DNA from: Pseudoruegeria aquimaris
GTDB lineage: Bacteria > Pseudomonadota > Alphaproteobacteria > Rhodobacterales > Rhodobacteraceae
Assembly: GCF_900172235.1 (NCBI RefSeq)
Contig: NZ_FWFQ01000008.1
Span: 1 to 64,000, forward strand
Direction of reading: 5' to 3'
DNA length: 64,000 nucleotides
Below the pieces are notes generated by a model. The model was not told where the DNA came from and did not search any database. It saw only the letters and a program-made list of their open reading frames with translations. Positions within the stretch are counted from its first letter, which is position 1. Every line of letters begins with the position of its first letter. Below, piece after piece: positions 33,682 to 42,188 of this stretch. A program made the position numbers and the translations under genes.

Positions 33682-34628
33682 GCGGGCACCCGCAGCACGC
33701 GCGGCACTTTGAACTCCACGTTCTCCTGCGCGGTTTCCACCTGTTCCACCGTCACCTCGTAACGGTCGCGGAAGGCGTCCACCACCTCGTTGATGAGCAC
33801 CTCGGGCGCGCTGGCGCCGGCGGTCAGCCCGATGGAGCGGATGCCTTCGAGCGCGCGCCAGTCGATGTCGGCGGCGCGTTGCACGAGCTGCGAGTATTTG
33901 CACCCGGCGGCCGCGCCCACTTCCACCAGCCGCTTGGAGTTGGAGGAGTTCGGCGCGCCGATCACGAGGATCGCATCGCAGTTGGGCGCCATTTCCTTCA
34001 CCGCGTGCTGGCGGTTGGTGGTGGCGTAGCAGATGTCTTCCTTGTGGGGGCCGACGATGGCGGGGAACCGCGCCTTCAGCGCTGCCACCACGTTGGCGGT
34101 GTCGTCGATCGAAAGCGTCGTCTGGGTGATGTAGGCCAGCTTATCCGGGTCGCGCACCTCGAGCCGGGCCACGTCGTCGGGCTCTTCCACCAGCAGCACC
34201 TCGCCTTCTGGCAGCTGCCCCATGGTGCCCACGGTTTCCGGGTGGCCGGCATGGCCGATCATGATCATCTGAAGGCCGTTCTCATGGTGCCGCTCGGCCT
34301 CGATGTGGACCTTGCTCACCAGCGGGCAGGTGGCGTCCACGTAGATCATGTTGCGCGCCTCGGCCGCGGCCGGCACCGCCTTGGGCACGCCGTGGGCGGA
34401 GAAGATCACCGGGCGGTCCGGCGGGCATTCGTCGAGCTCCTCCACGAAGACGGCGCCCTGTTCGCGCAACCCGTCCACGACGAACTTGTTGTGCACGATC
34501 TCGTGGCGCACGTAGACGGGCGCGCCCCATTTCTCCAGCGCCATTTCCACGATCTTGATCGCGCGCACGACGCCGGCGCAGAAGCCGCGCGGGGCGGCGA
34601 GGTAGAGGGTGAGCGGAGCTTTCGTCAT
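33678..34628 (-). CDS. ispH: 4-hydroxy-3-methylbut-2-enyl diphosphate reductase IspH
   Basis: Last enzyme of the MEP isoprenoid route, reducing HMBPP to IPP and DMAPP with a [4Fe-4S] cluster. The 316-aa product has the three cluster cysteines Cys17 (RGFCAGV), Cys101 ([12 protein letters not shown]) and Cys200 ([11 protein letters not shown]), plus active-site His42 (HEIVHN), His79 (SAHG) and HPET. The start at 34628 gives [19 protein letters not shown], the family opening. It heads the minus-strand run to the TRIC gene. Confidence 0.97.
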   Translation of the reverse strand: MTKAPLTLYLAAPRGFCAGVVRAIKIVEMALEKWGAPVYVRHEIVHNKFVVDGLREQGAVFVEELDECPPDRPVIFSAHGVPKAVPAAAEARNMIYVDATCPLVSKVHIEAERHHENGLQMIMIGHAGHPETVGTMGQLPEGEVLLVEEPDDVARLEVRDPDKLAYITQTTLSIDDTANVVAALKARFPAIVGPHKEDICYATTNRQHAVKEMAPNCDAILVIGAPNSSNSKRLVEVGAAAGCKYSQLVQRAADIDWRALEGIRSIGLTAGASAPEVLINEVVDAFRDRYEVTVEQVETAQENVEFKVPRVLRVPA

Positions 34629-34795
34629 CGGGCAGCCTTGCAGGATCTGTTCGCGCCAAGATGTAGACGGTTTGCCCCGCCGGGCCAAGGGTGGCCGCGC
34701 GCAGGCGGCGGGTGCGATGTCGCTTCCCGGCTTGCCTGCGCGGGCGCGCTGCGGGATAGATGCGCAGACGGGCATTTGTGAAATGAGGGTGCGCC

Positions 34796-36010
34796 ATGGG
34801 GCAGATCATCGTTGTGGGGGCCGGGCAGGCCGGGGCGTCGCTTGTGGCAAAGCTGCGCGCGCAGGGCTGCGAGGATGCGATCACCCTGATCGGCGAAGAG
34901 CCCGTGCCGCCCTACCAGCGCCCGCCGCTCTCCAAGGCCTACCTGCTGGGCGAGATGGCGCGGGAACGGCTCTACCTGCGGCCCGAAAGCTTCTACGCCG
35001 AGCAGGGCATCGCCTTGCGCACGGGCACGGGGGTCGCCGCGATCGATCCCGAGGCCCGCCACGTGACGCTCACCACGGGCGAGGTGCTGCCCTTCGATCA
35101 ACTCGCGCTCACCACCGGGTCCAGCCCCATCCGCCTGCCGGCGGCCATCGGCGGCGATCTGGGCGGCGTCTATACCGTCCGCGGGCTGGCCGACGTGGAC
35201 GCGATGACGGGGGAATTCTCCGAAGGCCGGCGCGTACTGATCGTGGGCGGCGGCTACATCGGGCTGGAGGCGGCCGCCGTGGCCGCGAAGAAGGGCCTTC
35301 AGGTGACGCTCGTGGAAATGGCCCCGCGCATCCTGCAGCGGGTGGCGGCGCCGGAAACGGCGGATTTCTTTCGCACCCTGCACCGCAGCCACGGCGTGGA
35401 CCTGCGCGAAGGCGTCGGGCTTGACCGGCTCACCGGAGAGGGCCGCGTGGCGGCGGCAGAACTGTCCGACGGCAGCAGGCTGGAGGTGGATTTCGTCATC
35501 GTCGGCATCGGCATCCGCCCCAACACGGCGCTGGCCGAGGCGGCGGGGCTGGCCATCGAGAACGGCATCCGCACAGACGCGCAGGGCCGCACCTCCGCGG
35601 CCGACATCTGGGCGGCGGGCGATTGCGCCTCCTTCCCCTACAGGGGCGGGCGCATCCGGCTGGAAAGCGTGCCCAACGCCATCGACCAGGCCGAGGTGGT
35701 GGCTGCGAACATGCTGGGCGCGGGGCAGGCCTACGAGGCGACGCCGTGGTTCTGGTCCGACCAGTATGACGTGAAGCTTCAGATCACCGGGCTGAACGCC
35801 GGCTATGATCGCGTCATCCGCCGCCCCGGGGCCAAGGAGGGCACCGGTTCGCATTGGTATTACGCGGGCGAGCAGCTTCTGAGCGTGGATGCGATGTCGG
35901 ATCCGCGCGCCTACATGGTGGCCAAGAAGGTGCTGGATGCGGGCGGCAGCATCCCGGCCGAGGCCGCCGCCGATCCGGACGCCGATCTGAAAATCTACAT
36001 GCGCCGCTGA
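34796..36010 (+). CDS. FAD-dependent ferredoxin reductase (putidaredoxin reductase type)
   Basis: A 404-aa NAD(P)H:ferredoxin reductase of the putidaredoxin/rhodocoxin group, passing electrons from NADH to a [2Fe-2S] ferredoxin. Seen: FAD site [16 protein letters not shown] (residues 6-21), [18 protein letters not shown] site [18 protein letters not shown], and [11 protein letters not shown]. The C-terminal dimer-like domain ends [10 protein letters not shown]. No cytochrome P450 or oxygenase partner lies in the window, so the acceptor is unknown. 10 bp before the next gene. Confidence 0.93.
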   Translation: MGQIIVVGAGQAGASLVAKLRAQGCEDAITLIGEEPVPPYQRPPLSKAYLLGEMARERLYLRPESFYAEQGIALRTGTGVAAIDPEARHVTLTTGEVLPFDQLALTTGSSPIRLPAAIGGDLGGVYTVRGLADVDAMTGEFSEGRRVLIVGGGYIGLEAAAVAAKKGLQVTLVEMAPRILQRVAAPETADFFRTLHRSHGVDLREGVGLDRLTGEGRVAAAELSDGSRLEVDFVIVGIGIRPNTALAEAAGLAIENGIRTDAQGRTSAADIWAAGDCASFPYRGGRIRLESVPNAIDQAEVVAANMLGAGQAYEATPWFWSDQYDVKLQITGLNAGYDRVIRRPGAKEGTGSHWYYAGEQLLSVDAMSDPRAYMVAKKVLDAGGSIPAEAAADPDADLKIYMRR

Positions 36011-36020
36011 GAGGAACGCC

Positions 36021-36827
36021 ATGAGCCAGTCCGAGGCCGATATCGCCTACGCCAACGCCGATTTCATCCCCGACGCCGCCGCCTACCCGCCCCGCTGGGA
36101 GGAAAGGGCGCGGGAATGGCGCGAGGTGGAGCACGCCGTGGGGCGCGCGCAGCTCAACATGCCCTACGGAGAGGGTGCGCGACAGCGGTTCGATCTGTTC
36201 TACCCCGCCGGGCGGCCCGAGGGGCTGATGGTGTTCGTGCACGGTGGCTACTGGCGGCGGTTCGACAACAAGCTGTGGTCCCATTTCGCCGCCGGGGCGC
36301 AGGCGGCGGGCTGGGCGGTGGCGATGCCGAGCTACACGCTGGCGCCCGAGGCGCGGATCGCCGAGATCACGCAGGAGGTGCGGCGCGCCGTGGAGGCCGC
36401 CGCCGCGCGGGTGGCGGGGCCGATCGTGCTCACCGGCCATTCGGCGGGCGGCCACCTCGTGGCGCGGATGCTCTGCCCGGACGTGGGGCTTGATCCGGCC
36501 GTGGCTGCGCGGCTGAAGAGGGTGGTGCCGATTTCGCCGCTCGCCGATCTGGTGCCGCTGATGGAGACCGCGATGAACGCCGATCTGCGCATCGATGCGG
36601 CGGAGGCCGAGGCCGAGAGCCCGATCCGCCACAGCCCGCTGCCCTGCCCGGTGACGGTCTGGGTCGGGGCCGAAGAGCGGCCCGCCTTCCTCGATCAGGC
36701 CCGCTGGCTCACCGAGGCCTGGGAGGGCGCGGAACTGCGCATCGATCCGGGGCGGCACCATTTCGACGTGATCGACGGGCTGGCCGATGATGCCAGCCCG
36801 CTGATGAAGGCGGTGCTCGGGGGCTGA
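36021..36827 (+). CDS. Alpha/beta hydrolase, kynurenine-formamidase-like
   Basis: A 268-aa serine hydrolase with the HGGYWRRFDN oxyanion motif (near residue 74), nucleophile motif GHSAGGH (near 139), a distal Asp/Glu region VWVGAEERPAFLDQA and His in GRHHFDVIDGL. The HGGYW type is shared with arylformamidase (kynurenine formamidase) and other esterases. Whether it acts in tryptophan breakdown cannot be told; no other kynurenine gene is nearby. Cotranscribed with the ferredoxin reductase. Confidence 0.85.
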   Translation: MSQSEADIAYANADFIPDAAAYPPRWEERAREWREVEHAVGRAQLNMPYGEGARQRFDLFYPAGRPEGLMVFVHGGYWRRFDNKLWSHFAAGAQAAGWAVAMPSYTLAPEARIAEITQEVRRAVEAAAARVAGPIVLTGHSAGGHLVARMLCPDVGLDPAVAARLKRVVPISPLADLVPLMETAMNADLRIDAAEAEAESPIRHSPLPCPVTVWVGAEERPAFLDQARWLTEAWEGAELRIDPGRHHFDVIDGLADDASPLMKAVLGG

Positions 36828-36845
36828 GCCTTCCGCCGTCCGCGC

Positions 36846-37391
36846 TTATTGCCCGAAGCTTGCCAATGCGCGGAAATCCATGGTTTCGAGCAGCGCGCGC
36901 ATGGCCTCCTTGTTCTGGCCTTCCGCCTGCACCAGCACGCGGTTGCCGATCAGGGCGATGAGCTGTCCGTCCTGGTCGGCGAATTTCTCGCGCCCGACGC
37001 GGATCATCTTGCCGCCCATCAAGCCGGCGCTGCCCATGGCGGCAACCATGGGGTTGTCGGCCATGAGGGTGAGCGTGAAGCTGTCCGAGCCGTCGCTGTA
37101 GCTGGCCTTCGTGCCGACGCCGCCGCCGAGCATGCCCAGCGTGGCGGCCATCTCGGTGTCGATCTCGCGGGTCCAGCCATCCGGTGCTTCCGGCAGGAAG
37201 GCGGTCAGGGAGTCCGCCTTCATTTCCTTGAGAAGCTGTTGGGCGAAGGCGATTTCTTCCATCGCGTATTGGATGTCGCCGGCTTCATAGGCCTCAAGCG
37301 CGCTCTTGAGCGTGTCGGACACATCGTCGGCCGTGGCCGGAAGGGCGGCGAGAAAAAGACCGGCGCAGAGCGGCAGTGCAAATGCTTTCAT
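36846..37391 (-). CDS. Secreted hypothetical protein
   Basis: A 181-aa protein with a Sec signal peptide (MKAFALPLCAGLFLAALPATA). The mature part begins with a helical stretch SDTLKSALEAYEAGDIQYAMEEIAFAQQLLKEMKA like one tetratricopeptide-type hairpin, then a beta-rich region (ASYSDGSDSFTLTLMADNPM, RVLVQAEGQ). I do not recognise a family. It is the last minus-strand gene before the convergent hydrolase (18 bp gap). Confidence 0.78.
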   Translation of the reverse strand: MKAFALPLCAGLFLAALPATADDVSDTLKSALEAYEAGDIQYAMEEIAFAQQLLKEMKADSLTAFLPEAPDGWTREIDTEMAATLGMLGGGVGTKASYSDGSDSFTLTLMADNPMVAAMGSAGLMGGKMIRVGREKFADQDGQLIALIGNRVLVQAEGQNKEAMRALLETMDFRALASFGQ

Positions 37392-37521
37392 GTGGGGCTC
37401 CGTTTGCAAAAGACTGTTCCAATGTGCCCAGAAGGCCCGGCCATCGGTGTGTGCATCAAGGGGAAAACATGGGGTTCTATCCCCCCGCAGGCGGTGATGG
37501 GCGGGGAAGGCACGCTGCGCT

Positions 37522-38493
37522 TCAGGCGGCCGGTTGCGGCGGACCGGATGCCTCATAAACTCCGCGCGCGATCGCCCGTGCCATGCAGAGCGCGGCGGCG
37601 TGACCCAGCAGGATCGGAACCGCGACGGGATCGGCAAGCGGATGCGCCCCGGTGCTGATCCCGAAGATCAGATCGCCGTCGAACGGCGTGTGCGCCGGGT
37701 AGAGCGCGCGGGCGAAGCCGTCATGCGCGGCGGTGGCCATGCGCTGGCACTCGGCCTGCGTGAGCTCGGCATCGGTGGCGACGATGCCGATGGTGGTGTT
37801 CTCGCCCGGCCCGCCTTTCAGGCGCGGCGGGGCAAGGGGATCGAAGGCCCCGGCCGGTGCCGGCCCCAGCCCGCCGAACTCGCCGTCGATCTCGAAAGGC
37901 GCGGCCCAGAAGTGGCGGCTTTCACCCACGGTGGGGCTTCCCAGCGCGTTCACCGCCACGAGGGCGCCGACGGTATGCCCGGAGGGCAGCACCAGCGAGG
38001 CCGAGCCCAGCCCGCCCCGGCCCGTGGCCGTGGTGGCGCCGAAGCCCGCCCCGGACGCGCCGAGCGCGAAGTCTTCCGCCGCGGCGTCCAGCGCGGCGGC
38101 GCCGAGGCCCCTGTAGGGGTTTTCCGCCCAGTCCTTGTTGCCGCCGTTGAGAAGATCGAACAGGATCGCCGCCGGAACGATCGGCACCTTCTGCCCGCCC
38201 ACATCGAAACCGCGCCCTGCGGCGCGCAAGGCATCCGCCACGCCCGAGGCCGCGTCCAGCCCGAAGGCCGAGCCGCCGGAGAGCACCAGCGCGTCCACCT
38301 GCTGGACCGTCTTGTCGGGCGCGAGCAGATCGGTTTCGCGCGTACCCGGCGCGCCGCCCATGACGTGCACCGCCGCCATGAAGGGTGCGTCGGCCACAAG
38401 CACGGTGCTGCCCGTCAGTATGCCCGCATCCTCGGCATTGCCGACGCGCAGGCCGGCCACATCGGTGATCAGGTTGCGCCGGCCTGTCCGCAT
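37522..38493 (-). CDS. P1 family peptidase (DmpA/BapA-like, Ntn hydrolase)
   Basis: A 323-aa self-processing Ntn hydrolase of the P1/DmpA family, which cleaves N-terminal amino acids or beta-peptides. Family marks are ITDVAGLRVGNAED at the N-terminus, LSGGSAFGLDAASGV (residues 71-85), LVAVNALGSP, and the cleavage/nucleophile site GENTTIGIVATDA (Thr233/Thr234). No signal peptide is present. It shares one base with the cupin gene stop and is coupled to it. Confidence 0.9.
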   Translation of the reverse strand: MRTGRRNLITDVAGLRVGNAEDAGILTGSTVLVADAPFMAAVHVMGGAPGTRETDLLAPDKTVQQVDALVLSGGSAFGLDAASGVADALRAAGRGFDVGGQKVPIVPAAILFDLLNGGNKDWAENPYRGLGAAALDAAAEDFALGASGAGFGATTATGRGGLGSASLVLPSGHTVGALVAVNALGSPTVGESRHFWAAPFEIDGEFGGLGPAPAGAFDPLAPPRLKGGPGENTTIGIVATDAELTQAECQRMATAAHDGFARALYPAHTPFDGDLIFGISTGAHPLADPVAVPILLGHAAALCMARAIARGVYEASGPPQPAA

Positions 38494-38843
38494 CAGATCC
38501 TCGGCTTGTGCACGGCGGTTTCGGGATCGCCGGTGTTGGGCGTGCCGGCGGGCTCGATCAACATCACCTTGGCTTCCTGCGCCGCGCGCGGGCGGTGGCG
38601 CACCCCGGCGGGCACGACGAACAGCTCACCGGGGCCGAGCACATGGGTTTCGTCCTCGACGTCCAGCAACACCTCGCCTTCGAGCACGAGGAAGAGATCA
38701 TCCGTCTCCGGGTGATCGTGGAAGGGAAACGCCCCCTGGAATTTCGCCACCATCACATCGTTGCCGTTGAAGCCAGCCACGACATGGGGCGACCAAGGCG
38801 CGCTGACCTGCGCCAGTTTTTCGGCGAGATTCACCTTCTTCAT
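38493..38843 (-). CDS. Cupin-domain protein
   Basis: A 116-aa single cupin barrel: motif 1 FPFHDHPETDDLFLVLEGEV has the metal-binding His, His and Glu, and motif 2 is GELFVVPAGVRHRPRA. Small cupins of this kind bind metal and may act as isomerases or dioxygenases; the substrate is unknown. Overlaps the SDR gene by ATGA and the P1 peptidase by one base, forming a three-gene unit. Confidence 0.88.
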   Translation of the reverse strand: MKKVNLAEKLAQVSAPWSPHVVAGFNGNDVMVAKFQGAFPFHDHPETDDLFLVLEGEVLLDVEDETHVLGPGELFVVPAGVRHRPRAAQEAKVMLIEPAGTPNTGDPETAVHKPRI

Positions 38844-39583
38844 ATGCAGCGGCCTCCGTCCACTTCCAGCGCGACGCCGGTGATCATGCTTGCTTCGTCG
38901 GAGCAGAGGAAACAGGCCGCGTTGCCCAGATCCTCCGGTTGCGAGAACCGCCCCAGCGGGATGGTCGAGAGGAACTTCGCCCGCATCTCCGGCGTGTCCT
39001 CGCCGAGGAAAGAGGCCAGAAGTGGCGTTTCCCCGGCCACGGGGTTGAGCGCGTTGACGCGGATGCCGACTGGCGCAAGCTCCACCGCCATCGTGCGCGT
39101 CGCGGTGATCATCCAGCCCTTGGAGGCGTTGTACCAGTTCAGCAGCGGGCGCGGTGAGACCCCCGCGGTGGAGGCGACGTTGAGGATCACCCCGGCGCCG
39201 TGGGCCTTCATATGCGGCACGATATGGCGCGCGGTGAGGTAGACGGATTTGGCATTCACTGCGAGCACGCGGTCGAACTCCTCCTCCCAGACATCCTCCA
39301 GCGGCATCGGCAGGTGGGTGACGCCGGCGTTGTTCACGAGGATGTCGAGCTGGCCAAAGTTGTCGAAGGCGGCCTGTGCCATGCGCTCCACGCTGACGTT
39401 CAGCGAAACGTCCACGTGCTGCGCCACCCCGCCCACGGCCTGCGCGATCTCCCGCGCGGCCTCGATGTTGATGTCGGCCACCATCACCCGCGCGCCCTCG
39501 GCGGCGAACTTGCGCGCGATGCCCGCCCCGAAGCCCGAGCCCGCGCCCGTCACGATCGCCGTCTTTCCCTGCAAACGCCCCAT
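38840..39583 (-). CDS. SDR-family oxidoreductase
   Basis: A 247-aa short-chain dehydrogenase/reductase with the NAD(P) motif TGAGSGFGAG (residues 12-21), NNAG, catalytic Ser (NVASTAG), and Tyr-x-x-x-Lys (WYNASKG). It looks like an FabG-type or sugar-alcohol dehydrogenase; VMVADIN suggests an acidic residue after strand 2 and hence NAD preference. First gene of the SDR-cupin-P1 unit, divergent from creatinase. Confidence 0.9.
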   Translation of the reverse strand: MGRLQGKTAIVTGAGSGFGAGIARKFAAEGARVMVADINIEAAREIAQAVGGVAQHVDVSLNVSVERMAQAAFDNFGQLDILVNNAGVTHLPMPLEDVWEEEFDRVLAVNAKSVYLTARHIVPHMKAHGAGVILNVASTAGVSPRPLLNWYNASKGWMITATRTMAVELAPVGIRVNALNPVAGETPLLASFLGEDTPEMRAKFLSTIPLGRFSQPEDLGNAACFLCSDEASMITGVALEVDGGRCI

Positions 39584-39812
39584 CTGCGCCTCCCTCGGGG
39601 GGAGTGTTCCACAGGGGCGGGGCGGCGCAAAGGCTTTTGGCTTGCCTTGTGGCGAGGATTTGCCGAAAACTCGCGCCAGAGCATCGGCGATGGCGTCGCC
39701 GGGGCGCGGATGCGCCGCTCGGCCCTGCATCACGGGCCTGCCGTCCTGAACGCCGGGACCTTTCGAGGGGCCCGTGCAGAGATCCGTGGCCCCGCCTGAC
39801 GAGGGTTCACAG

Positions 39813-41024
39813 ATGACACACGACCGCCCCGAATACTACCGCTTCCACAATGGCGAGAAGGCGCTGCTTCCCTTCGCGCCGGAGGAATACGAGGCCCGGC
39901 TGGCGGGCCTGCGCGCGATCATGGCGGAGGCCGGGGTCACCGCCTGCGTGCTGACCTCCATGCACAACATCGCCTACTACTCGGGCTTCCTCTACTGCGC
40001 CTTCGGGCGGCCCTACGCCTGCGTGGTGACGGCTGAAACAAGCGTGACGATCTCGGCCGGGATCGATGCCGGCCAGCCGTGGCGGCGCTGCCATGGCGAC
40101 AACATCACCTACACCGACTGGCAGCGCGACAACTACTGGCGCGCGATCCGCTCGGTGACGGGGGAGGGCGCGGCGATCGGCTTCGAGGGCGATCACCTGA
40201 CGCTGGCCCAGTCCGAGAAGCTGGACGCCTTCCTCAAGCCCGCCCGCAAGGCCGACATCGCCCCGGCCACGATGCGCCAGCGGATGCACAAATCCCCTGC
40301 CGAGATCGCCCTGATCCGCGCAGGCGCCGCGGTGGCCGACGTGGGCGGCTTCGCCATCCACGATGCGGTGGCCGTGGGCAAGCGCGAGATCGACGTGGCC
40401 ATGGCCGGGCGCGACGCCATGGAAGCCGAGATCGCGGAACGTTTCCCGGAGGCGGAATACCGCGATACCTGGGTCTGGTTCCAATCCGGCATCAACACCG
40501 ACGGGGCGCACAACCCGGTGACGGGGCGCAGGCTCGCGCGCGGCGACATCCTGAGCCTGAACACCTTCCCGATGATCTCGGGCTACTACACCGCGCTGGA
40601 GCGCACGATGTTCGTGCAGGAGGTGGACACGGCGAGCCTTGCCTACTGGGAGGCCAACGTGGGCGCCCATGAACTGGGCATCTCGCTGATCCGCCCCGGC
40701 GTGAGCTGTGCCGAGATCACCGCCGGGGTGAACGCCTTCTTCGCCGAGCGCGACCTGCTGCAATACCGATCCTTCGGCTACGGCCATTCCTTCGGCGTGC
40801 TGAGCCATTACTACGGGCGCGAGGCGGGGCTGGAACTGCGCGAGGACATCGACACCGTGCTGGAGCCCGGCATGGTGATCTCGATGGAGCCGATGATCAC
40901 CATCCCCGACGGTGCGCCGGGGGCCGGGGGCTACCGGGAGCACGACATTCTGGTGGTCACCGAGGACGGCGCGGAGAACATCACGAAATACCCCTACGGC
41001 CCTGCGTTCAACGTTGTGGGCTAG
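39813..41024 (+). CDS. Creatinase (creatine amidinohydrolase)
   Basis: Hydrolyses creatine to sarcosine and urea. The 403-aa length matches known creatinases, and long stretches agree with the Pseudomonas enzyme as I recall it: GQPWRRCHGDNITYTDWQRDNYW, WFQSGINTDGAHNPVTGR, NTFPMISGYYTALERTMF, FGYGHSFGVLSHYYGREAG and PGMVISMEPMI. The catalytic His lies near residue 230 in the DGAHNP motif. The fold is pita-bread (M24) without metal ligands. The start at 39813 follows gagggttcac. No creatininase or sarcosine oxidase is in the window, so the pathway is not complete here. Confidence 0.94.
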   Translation: MTHDRPEYYRFHNGEKALLPFAPEEYEARLAGLRAIMAEAGVTACVLTSMHNIAYYSGFLYCAFGRPYACVVTAETSVTISAGIDAGQPWRRCHGDNITYTDWQRDNYWRAIRSVTGEGAAIGFEGDHLTLAQSEKLDAFLKPARKADIAPATMRQRMHKSPAEIALIRAGAAVADVGGFAIHDAVAVGKREIDVAMAGRDAMEAEIAERFPEAEYRDTWVWFQSGINTDGAHNPVTGRRLARGDILSLNTFPMISGYYTALERTMFVQEVDTASLAYWEANVGAHELGISLIRPGVSCAEITAGVNAFFAERDLLQYRSFGYGHSFGVLSHYYGREAGLELREDIDTVLEPGMVISMEPMITIPDGAPGAGGYREHDILVVTEDGAENITKYPYGPAFNVVG

Positions 41025-41025
41025 G

Positions 41026-41110
41026 GGCTGCCCCCCTGCGGGCAGCCGGGGGATGGGGGGCTTGGCCCCCCGTCCCATTCGGCCCCCTCCGGGGATATTT
41101 GGGCCAGGAT
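41026..41110 (-). repeat. Dispersed hairpin/AAATATCC repeat, copy 6 (variant) with two hairpins
   Basis: GGCTGCCC-ccctgc-GGGCAGCC (41026-41047) and GGGGGGC-ttg-GCCCCCC (41055-41071) are followed by a core whose minus strand reads CATCCTGGCCCAAATATCCC then CGGAGGGGG. It starts two bases after the creatinase stop, and the hairpins could end that transcript. Confidence 0.7.
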
Positions 41111-41178
41111 GAGGAGCAGGTTTTGCACGCGAAGGGTATAGGCCCTACATAGGGGAGGCGTGGGACAGGAGGGCCGGG

Positions 41179-41442
41179 ATGGCTTTGGTGCGTCTGGTTG
41201 TTGTGGGGTTCATCGTTTTGACGGTGGTCTATGTGTGCCTTTCGCTCTATTCCCGCTCCGTACGGCGCAGCAAGCTGGAACGGGAATTCGACCAGGAGAT
41301 CCTGGAGGGCGACCGCGATGAGTTTGTGCGCCAAGGGCTGAAGGACTATGACCAGTCGCTGCGCCGCAAGCTGATCCTGGGGGTCTATGTCGTGCCGATG
41401 CTGGTGGTGGCAGTGACCGTATATGTTGTGAATTTCATGTGA
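41179..41442 (+). CDS. Small membrane protein upstream of DUF1523 gene
   Basis: An 87-aa protein with two membrane helices (residues about 4-24 and 64-84) around a charged loop KLEREFDQEILEGDRDEFVRQGLKDYDQSLRRKL. It is probably conserved in related genomes but unnamed. It ends 7 bp before the DUF1523 gene, so the two are likely cotranscribed. Confidence 0.72.
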   Translation: MALVRLVVVGFIVLTVVYVCLSLYSRSVRRSKLEREFDQEILEGDRDEFVRQGLKDYDQSLRRKLILGVYVVPMLVVAVTVYVVNFM

Positions 41443-41449
41443 GGGAAGA

Positions 41450-42112
41450 ATGCGTTACGTCAAATGGGGCCTGATCGGCACGGTGCTTCTGAGCCTGTTT
41501 GCCTTCCTGCACTACACGCTGCCGCGGACGGATATCGTCATCATCACGGGGGTGGACATCAAGCTGGAGCAGGTGTCGCCCAATTCGATCTTCTGGGCCA
41601 ATTCCGAAGCCGGAACGGTGACGGCCGACGGCAAGTTGCAGCGCGACGTGCGTTTCATCAACACAACCAAGGCCAACGGAAAGCCGCGGGTCTACCGCAA
41701 CGAGGACACCGGCTGGGGCTGGCCGCCCTATTTCAAGCTCGATTCCTCCAACCTGCACACCGAGGCGCAGGGGCTGATCTCCACCCGCGACAACCCGCAG
41801 TGGGTGGCGGTGCGCGCCTATGGCTGGCGCAGCGAGTTCCTTTCCATCTACCCGAACGCGGTAAGCGTGTGGCCCGTGGAAGGGCCGGACGTGCGGATCA
41901 TCCCGTGGATCAACATCGTGATCCTGACGCTGCTGGCGGCCTTTGCCATCTGGCTCTGGCGGGTCTGGGTGCGGTTCAAGGAGCGGCGCATCGACCCGGT
42001 GCTGGAGGATGCAGCGGTGGCGCTGGACGAGCTGGACGATCGGGCCGATGCGGCCGCCGACAAGGCCAAGGGGCTGTTCGGCCGCATGGTTGCGCCGTTT
42101 CGGCGGAAGTAA
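41450..42112 (+). CDS. DUF1523-type membrane-anchored protein
   Basis: A 220-aa protein with an N-terminal membrane anchor (residues about 5-23), a beta-rich periplasmic domain (TDIVIITGVDIKLEQV, RDVRFINTTKANGKPRVYRNEDTGWGWPPYFKLDSSNL), a second helix (about 145-165, INIVILTLLAAFAIWLW) and a cytoplasmic helical tail. It matches the DUF1523 pattern; the function is unknown. The terminator just after it closes the two-gene unit. Confidence 0.85.
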   Translation: MRYVKWGLIGTVLLSLFAFLHYTLPRTDIVIITGVDIKLEQVSPNSIFWANSEAGTVTADGKLQRDVRFINTTKANGKPRVYRNEDTGWGWPPYFKLDSSNLHTEAQGLISTRDNPQWVAVRAYGWRSEFLSIYPNAVSVWPVEGPDVRIIPWINIVILTLLAAFAIWLWRVWVRFKERRIDPVLEDAAVALDELDDRADAAADKAKGLFGRMVAPFRRK

Positions 42113-42113
42113 G

Positions 42114-42160
42114 GCGGGGGCGCTGCCCCCGCGCCCCCGGGATATTTCCGGAACAAAGTG
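42114..42160 (-). repeat. Dispersed hairpin/AAATATCC repeat, copy 7
   Basis: Hairpin GCGGGGGC-gct-GCCCCCGC (42114-42132) abuts the core, whose minus strand reads ACTTTGTTCCGGAAATATCC. It begins just after the DUF1523 stop codon and ends one base before the terminator. Confidence 0.85.
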
Positions 42161-42186
42161 AAAGGGCGCCGTTCGGGCGCCCTTTT
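42161..42186. terminator. Bidirectional terminator between DUF1523 and ALDH16 genes
   Basis: AAAGGGCGCC-gttcg-GGCGCCCTTT forms a 10-bp perfect stem flanked by A and T tracts, between two convergent genes. Followed by TTTTCC on the plus strand and, on the minus strand, ended by the AAA/TTT part of the stem. The clearest intrinsic terminator in the window. Confidence 0.75.
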
Positions 42187-42188
42187 CC

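Noticed and set aside
37470-37500. TCTATCCCCCCGCAGGCGG as a ninth copy of the dispersed repeat
   Set aside because: Lacks the AAATAT and TTTGTTC parts; too weak to separate from chance in this base composition.
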